A stretch of DNA of 39,918 bases from Azospirillum sp. B4 (GTDB taxonomy: Bacteria > Pseudomonadota > Alphaproteobacteria > Azospirillales > Azospirillaceae). The translations under genes and the position numbers were made by a program. Of this stretch, positions 38,893 to 39,918 are shown piece by piece. The notes under the pieces were generated by a model. It was not told the DNA's origin, did no database searches, and saw only the letters and a list, made by a program, of their open reading frames with translations. Each line of letters begins with the position of its first letter. The first letter of the stretch is position 1. The stretch is taken from positions 1 through 39,918 of the forward strand of contig NZ_BACU01000390.1 in assembly GCF_000333275.1 (NCBI RefSeq). Reading direction: 5' to 3'.

Positions 38893-39918
38893 GTGGATAC
38901 TCTCGTCGATATTTTTGGTTACCTGACCGTCGTCCTGAATGGCGTCAACCTGGTGGCCATGACCATGGCCTTCGGCAGCGTGCTGTTCCTGACCTGCCTG
39001 GCCCTGCCGCTGGCGCCCAAGCTGAAGCTGTCCGCCGACGTGGTGGCGGAGGCCGGCGCCCGCTATGCCCGCTGGGGCGGCATCGCCACCGTGATCGCCA
39101 CCGCCGCCTCGCTGACGCTGAACGCCCTGGTGCTGTCCGGTACGCTGGACATGCCGGTGCTGCAGGTGGCCGGCGCCTTCTTCATCGAGGCCGGTATCGT
39201 CCAGACCCTGGCGGCGCTGGCCATCGTGGTGGTGGCGCGCGGACACATGACCCGGCCCCGTGTCGTGGCGCTGACCCTGCTGGCCCTGGTCATGCTGGTG
39301 GCGTCGCTGGCCACCAGCCACGCGGCCGCCCGCCCGGGTGAGCGCGTGTGGATGCTGCTGGCCACATTCTCCCACATCCTGGGTGCCGGGCTGTGGCTGG
39401 GCGGCCTGCCGGCCTTCCTGTCGTCGCTGGGCCAGGCCCAGTCGCGCGACGAGGGGGCCGCCATCGGCCAGCGTTACAGCCTGATGTCCATCACCGGCGT
39501 TATGCTGATCGTGCTGGGCGCCATCGGCATCAGCATCGGCTTCATCGGCGGCCTGCAGGGCTTCTACGGCACGGCCTATGGCGCCATGGCGGCGACCAAA
39601 GGGGCCATGCTGGGCATCCTGCTGCTGCTGGGCCTGGGCAACTTCCGCACCATCCGCCGCTTCGCCGCCGGCCAGGGCGAGAGCCTGACCCGCGTGCGCC
39701 GCTTCGTGGAGGTGGAGATCGCCTTCGCCATCGCCATCCTGCTGGCCGCCGGGTCCATCACCTCGCAGCCGCCGGCCATCGACCTGACGGACGACCGCGC
39801 CAGCTGGGCCGAGGTGATCGAGCGGATGACCCCCGTCATCCCACCGCGCCTGGGAAAGCCCAGCCACGACAGCCTGGCCATCCCGCCCTGCAGGAGAGCT
39901 GGACAAGAATGGCACAGC
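38893..39918 (+). CDS. copD: CopD-like copper resistance/import membrane protein, partial
   Basis: The frame opens with GTG at 38893 (or a slightly later start) and runs off the window. It encodes a polytopic CopD/YebZ-type protein: VVLNGVNLVAMTMAFGSVLFLTCLALPL, IATVIATAASLTLNALVLSG, TLLALVMLVASLATSHAAA, MLLATFSHILGAGLWLGGLPAFLSSLG (conserved His in SHILGAGLW) and IGISIGFIGGL. The family moves copper across the inner membrane with CopC. The last roughly ten codons read PPCRRAGQEWHS; in the neighbouring frame the same bases read LQESWTRMAQ, which suits the family better, so a one-base shift near 39884-39889 is possible. Confidence 0.82.
   Translation, partial: MDTLVDIFGYLTVVLNGVNLVAMTMAFGSVLFLTCLALPLAPKLKLSADVVAEAGARYARWGGIATVIATAASLTLNALVLSGTLDMPVLQVAGAFFIEAGIVQTLAALAIVVVARGHMTRPRVVALTLLALVMLVASLATSHAAARPGERVWMLLATFSHILGAGLWLGGLPAFLSSLGQAQSRDEGAAIGQRYSLMSITGVMLIVLGAIGISIGFIGGLQGFYGTAYGAMAATKGAMLGILLLLGLGNFRTIRRFAAGQGESLTRVRRFVEVEIAFAIAILLAAGSITSQPPAIDLTDDRASWAEVIERMTPVIPPRLGKPSHDSLAIPPCRRAGQEWHS

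Overview
The window is very GC-rich, densely coded DNA with strong G/C third-position bias and short intergenic gaps. The gene content (complete hopanoid cluster with shc, ilvD, nhaA, an alphaproteobacterial-style CtrA box, tandem YceI/cytochrome b561 genes, MNIO/bufferin loci) fits a free-living alphaproteobacterium, most likely Rhodospirillales/Azospirillaceae (Azospirillum-Nitrospirillum-Niveispirillum type). The taxonomic call is an inference from gene content and composition. I saw no rRNA, tRNA, CRISPR array, insertion sequence or phage gene.

Left part (1-13.1 kb). The window opens inside a bufferin-type RiPP locus: the 3' end of a DUF692/MNIO maturase (bufB), its DUF2063 partner (bufC) and a DoxX membrane protein, all with overlapping ends. 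A LysR regulator, a large Tat-exported DUF5695-like protein, an unrecognised secreted protein of lower GC and a small membrane protein follow. On the minus strand lies an Old Yellow Enzyme-like oxidoreductase with an ArsR regulator, then a plus-strand methyltransferase and nhaA. A second bufferin operon, bufA-bufB-bufC, runs leftward at 13068-11038; it contains the precursor peptide and has no DoxX gene.

Middle part (13.1-27 kb). YceI - cytochrome b561 - YceI - YceI (periplasmic lipid-binding/redox genes, two of them a tandem duplication); a CBS-pair protein fused to an unrecognised C-terminal domain and overlapping a 57-residue antitoxin-like gene; ilvD; a Wzt/Wzm-type ABC exporter pair; an ArsR-SRPBCC pair preceded by two copies of the same dyad; the divergent emrAB/tetR efflux locus; and a chemoreceptor-like membrane protein that has no signalling domain.

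Right part (27-39.9 kb). A hopanoid operon hpnA-B-C-D-E-shc, with stop/start overlaps at each junction from hpnA to hpnE, is closed by a strong hairpin terminator. hpnG follows 25 nt later and converges with hpnH, and ispH lies upstream of hpnH on the same strand. Together these genes supply isoprenoid precursor (IspH), make squalene (HpnC/D/E), cyclise it (Shc) and add and process the C35 side chain (HpnH, HpnG, with HpnA/HpnB nearby). The window ends in a copC-copD copper gene pair that runs off the edge. Copper-related genes (bufferins, CopC/CopD) therefore lie at the left end, in the left-centre and at the right end.
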